A DNA stretch of 28,600 nt from a virus. Under the pieces are notes generated by a model. The model was not told the DNA's origin, did not search any database, and was given only the letters and a program-made list of their open reading frames with translations. Of the stretch, positions 28,225 through 28,600 are shown piece after piece (the first letter of the stretch is position 1; each line of letters starts with the position of its first letter). The stretch spans positions 1-28,600 of IMG/VR virus record IMGVR_UViG_3300020194_000314; one strand, written 5' to 3'. Both the position numbers and the translations under genes were made by a program.

Positions 28225-28600
28225 ATGCACGAAACAGCCCAAGGGCTATATCATTCGTTGGAGAACCAGCGGTGGTCATTCTTAGACAGAGGACGTACAT
28301 CTTCTGAGCTTACACTTCCTTATGTCTTACCACCAGATGGTCACAACTACGCTACTAAGTATTACACACCGTACCAAGGTATCGGAGCTAGAGGAGTATT
28401 AAATCTAAGTAGTAAGCTATTGCTTGCACTGCTCCCACCTAACGCTCCCTTCTTTCGTCTTGTTATAGATCGCTATGAGTTAGACAAAGCAAAGGAAGAC
28501 CTCGGTGTAGAAGGAGCAGAACAACTACGTACTGACTTAGAGAAAGCATTAGCTGATGTAGAGCGTAGTGTATCACAGGAAGTAGAAGTACAGAACTTCA
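28225..28600 (+). CDS. Portal (head-tail connector) protein, T7 gp8-like, 3' truncated by window
   Basis: 125 complete codons are present from ATG 28225 to the window end. The pattern 'HSLENQRWSFLDRGRTSSELTLPYVLPPDG', then 'YTPYQGIGARGVLNLSSKLLLALLPPNAPFFRLVI', aligns with the T7 gp8 N-terminus, where 'TPWQAVGARGLNNLASKLMLALFP' is diagnostic. T7 gp8 is 536 residues. It forms the dodecameric portal through which DNA enters and leaves the capsid. The position after the exonuclease and accessory genes matches T7 gene order. Confidence 0.95.
   Translation, partial: MHETAQGLYHSLENQRWSFLDRGRTSSELTLPYVLPPDGHNYATKYYTPYQGIGARGVLNLSSKLLLALLPPNAPFFRLVIDRYELDKAKEDLGVEGAEQLRTDLEKALADVERSVSQEVEVQNF

Noticed and set aside
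1-28600. Temperate lifestyle genes (integrase, CI-type repressor, attachment site)
   Set aside because: No recombinase catalytic pattern or HTH repressor was found; gene content is that of a lytic T7-like phage.

Overview
This window is double-stranded DNA of a T7-like podovirus, most likely of a marine bacterium. All convincing genes lie on the + strand. The diagnostic set is a single-subunit T7-type RNA polymerase, gp2.5-like SSB, gp3-like endonuclease, gp4-like primase-helicase, T7-like family A DNA polymerase, FEN-type exonuclease, gp8-like portal, gp17-like tail fibre and gp18/gp19-like terminase. There is no integrase, excisionase, tRNA or rRNA. Sequence alone does not fix the host. Many start codons sit behind A/T-rich leaders with no Shine-Dalgarno sequence, although a few genes have clear ones.

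Layout: (1) 3-4757 is the 3' part of a giant internal virion (ejection) protein whose 5' end lies outside the window. (2) 4780-9368 is a tail-fibre/adhesin and lysis-type block: a gp17-like fibre, three proteins with an 'RRGT' fibre-head domain, a small membrane/coiled-coil protein, tiny basic proteins and a coiled-coil fibre, closed by a strong intrinsic terminator at 9391-9421. (3) 9458-11357 encodes the small and large terminase. (4) 11358-11934 is noncoding and joins the end of the late region to the start of the early region. In T7 these are opposite ends of the linear genome, so the sequence is probably a circularised or permuted assembly that crosses the genome ends. (5) 11935-16350 is an early accessory block of about 17 small, mostly unknown genes, many with ATGA-type overlaps. 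It includes a self-contained cassette (12685-13157) with five 18-bp dyad repeats, one small gene and its own terminator. (6) 16354-24577 is the transcription and replication block. (7) 24388-28221 holds a MazZ/DUF5664-like nucleotide hydrolase, small conserved phage proteins and a second adhesin-like cluster that includes a LamG-type lectin domain. (8) The portal gene starts at 28225 and runs off the window.

Expected programme (known for T7-like phages, inferred here): host polymerase transcribes the early block; the phage polymerase then transcribes the replication genes; host DNA is degraded by the endonuclease and exonuclease; and the late region builds the capsid, ejection proteins and fibres. 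The best candidates for undescribed biology are the iteron cassette at 12.7 kb, the TTACCTGT motif enriched across the early region, two possible recoding sites (7469 and 16001), the dual-coding overlap between exonuclease and DUF5664 protein, and the split two-locus adhesin repertoire.
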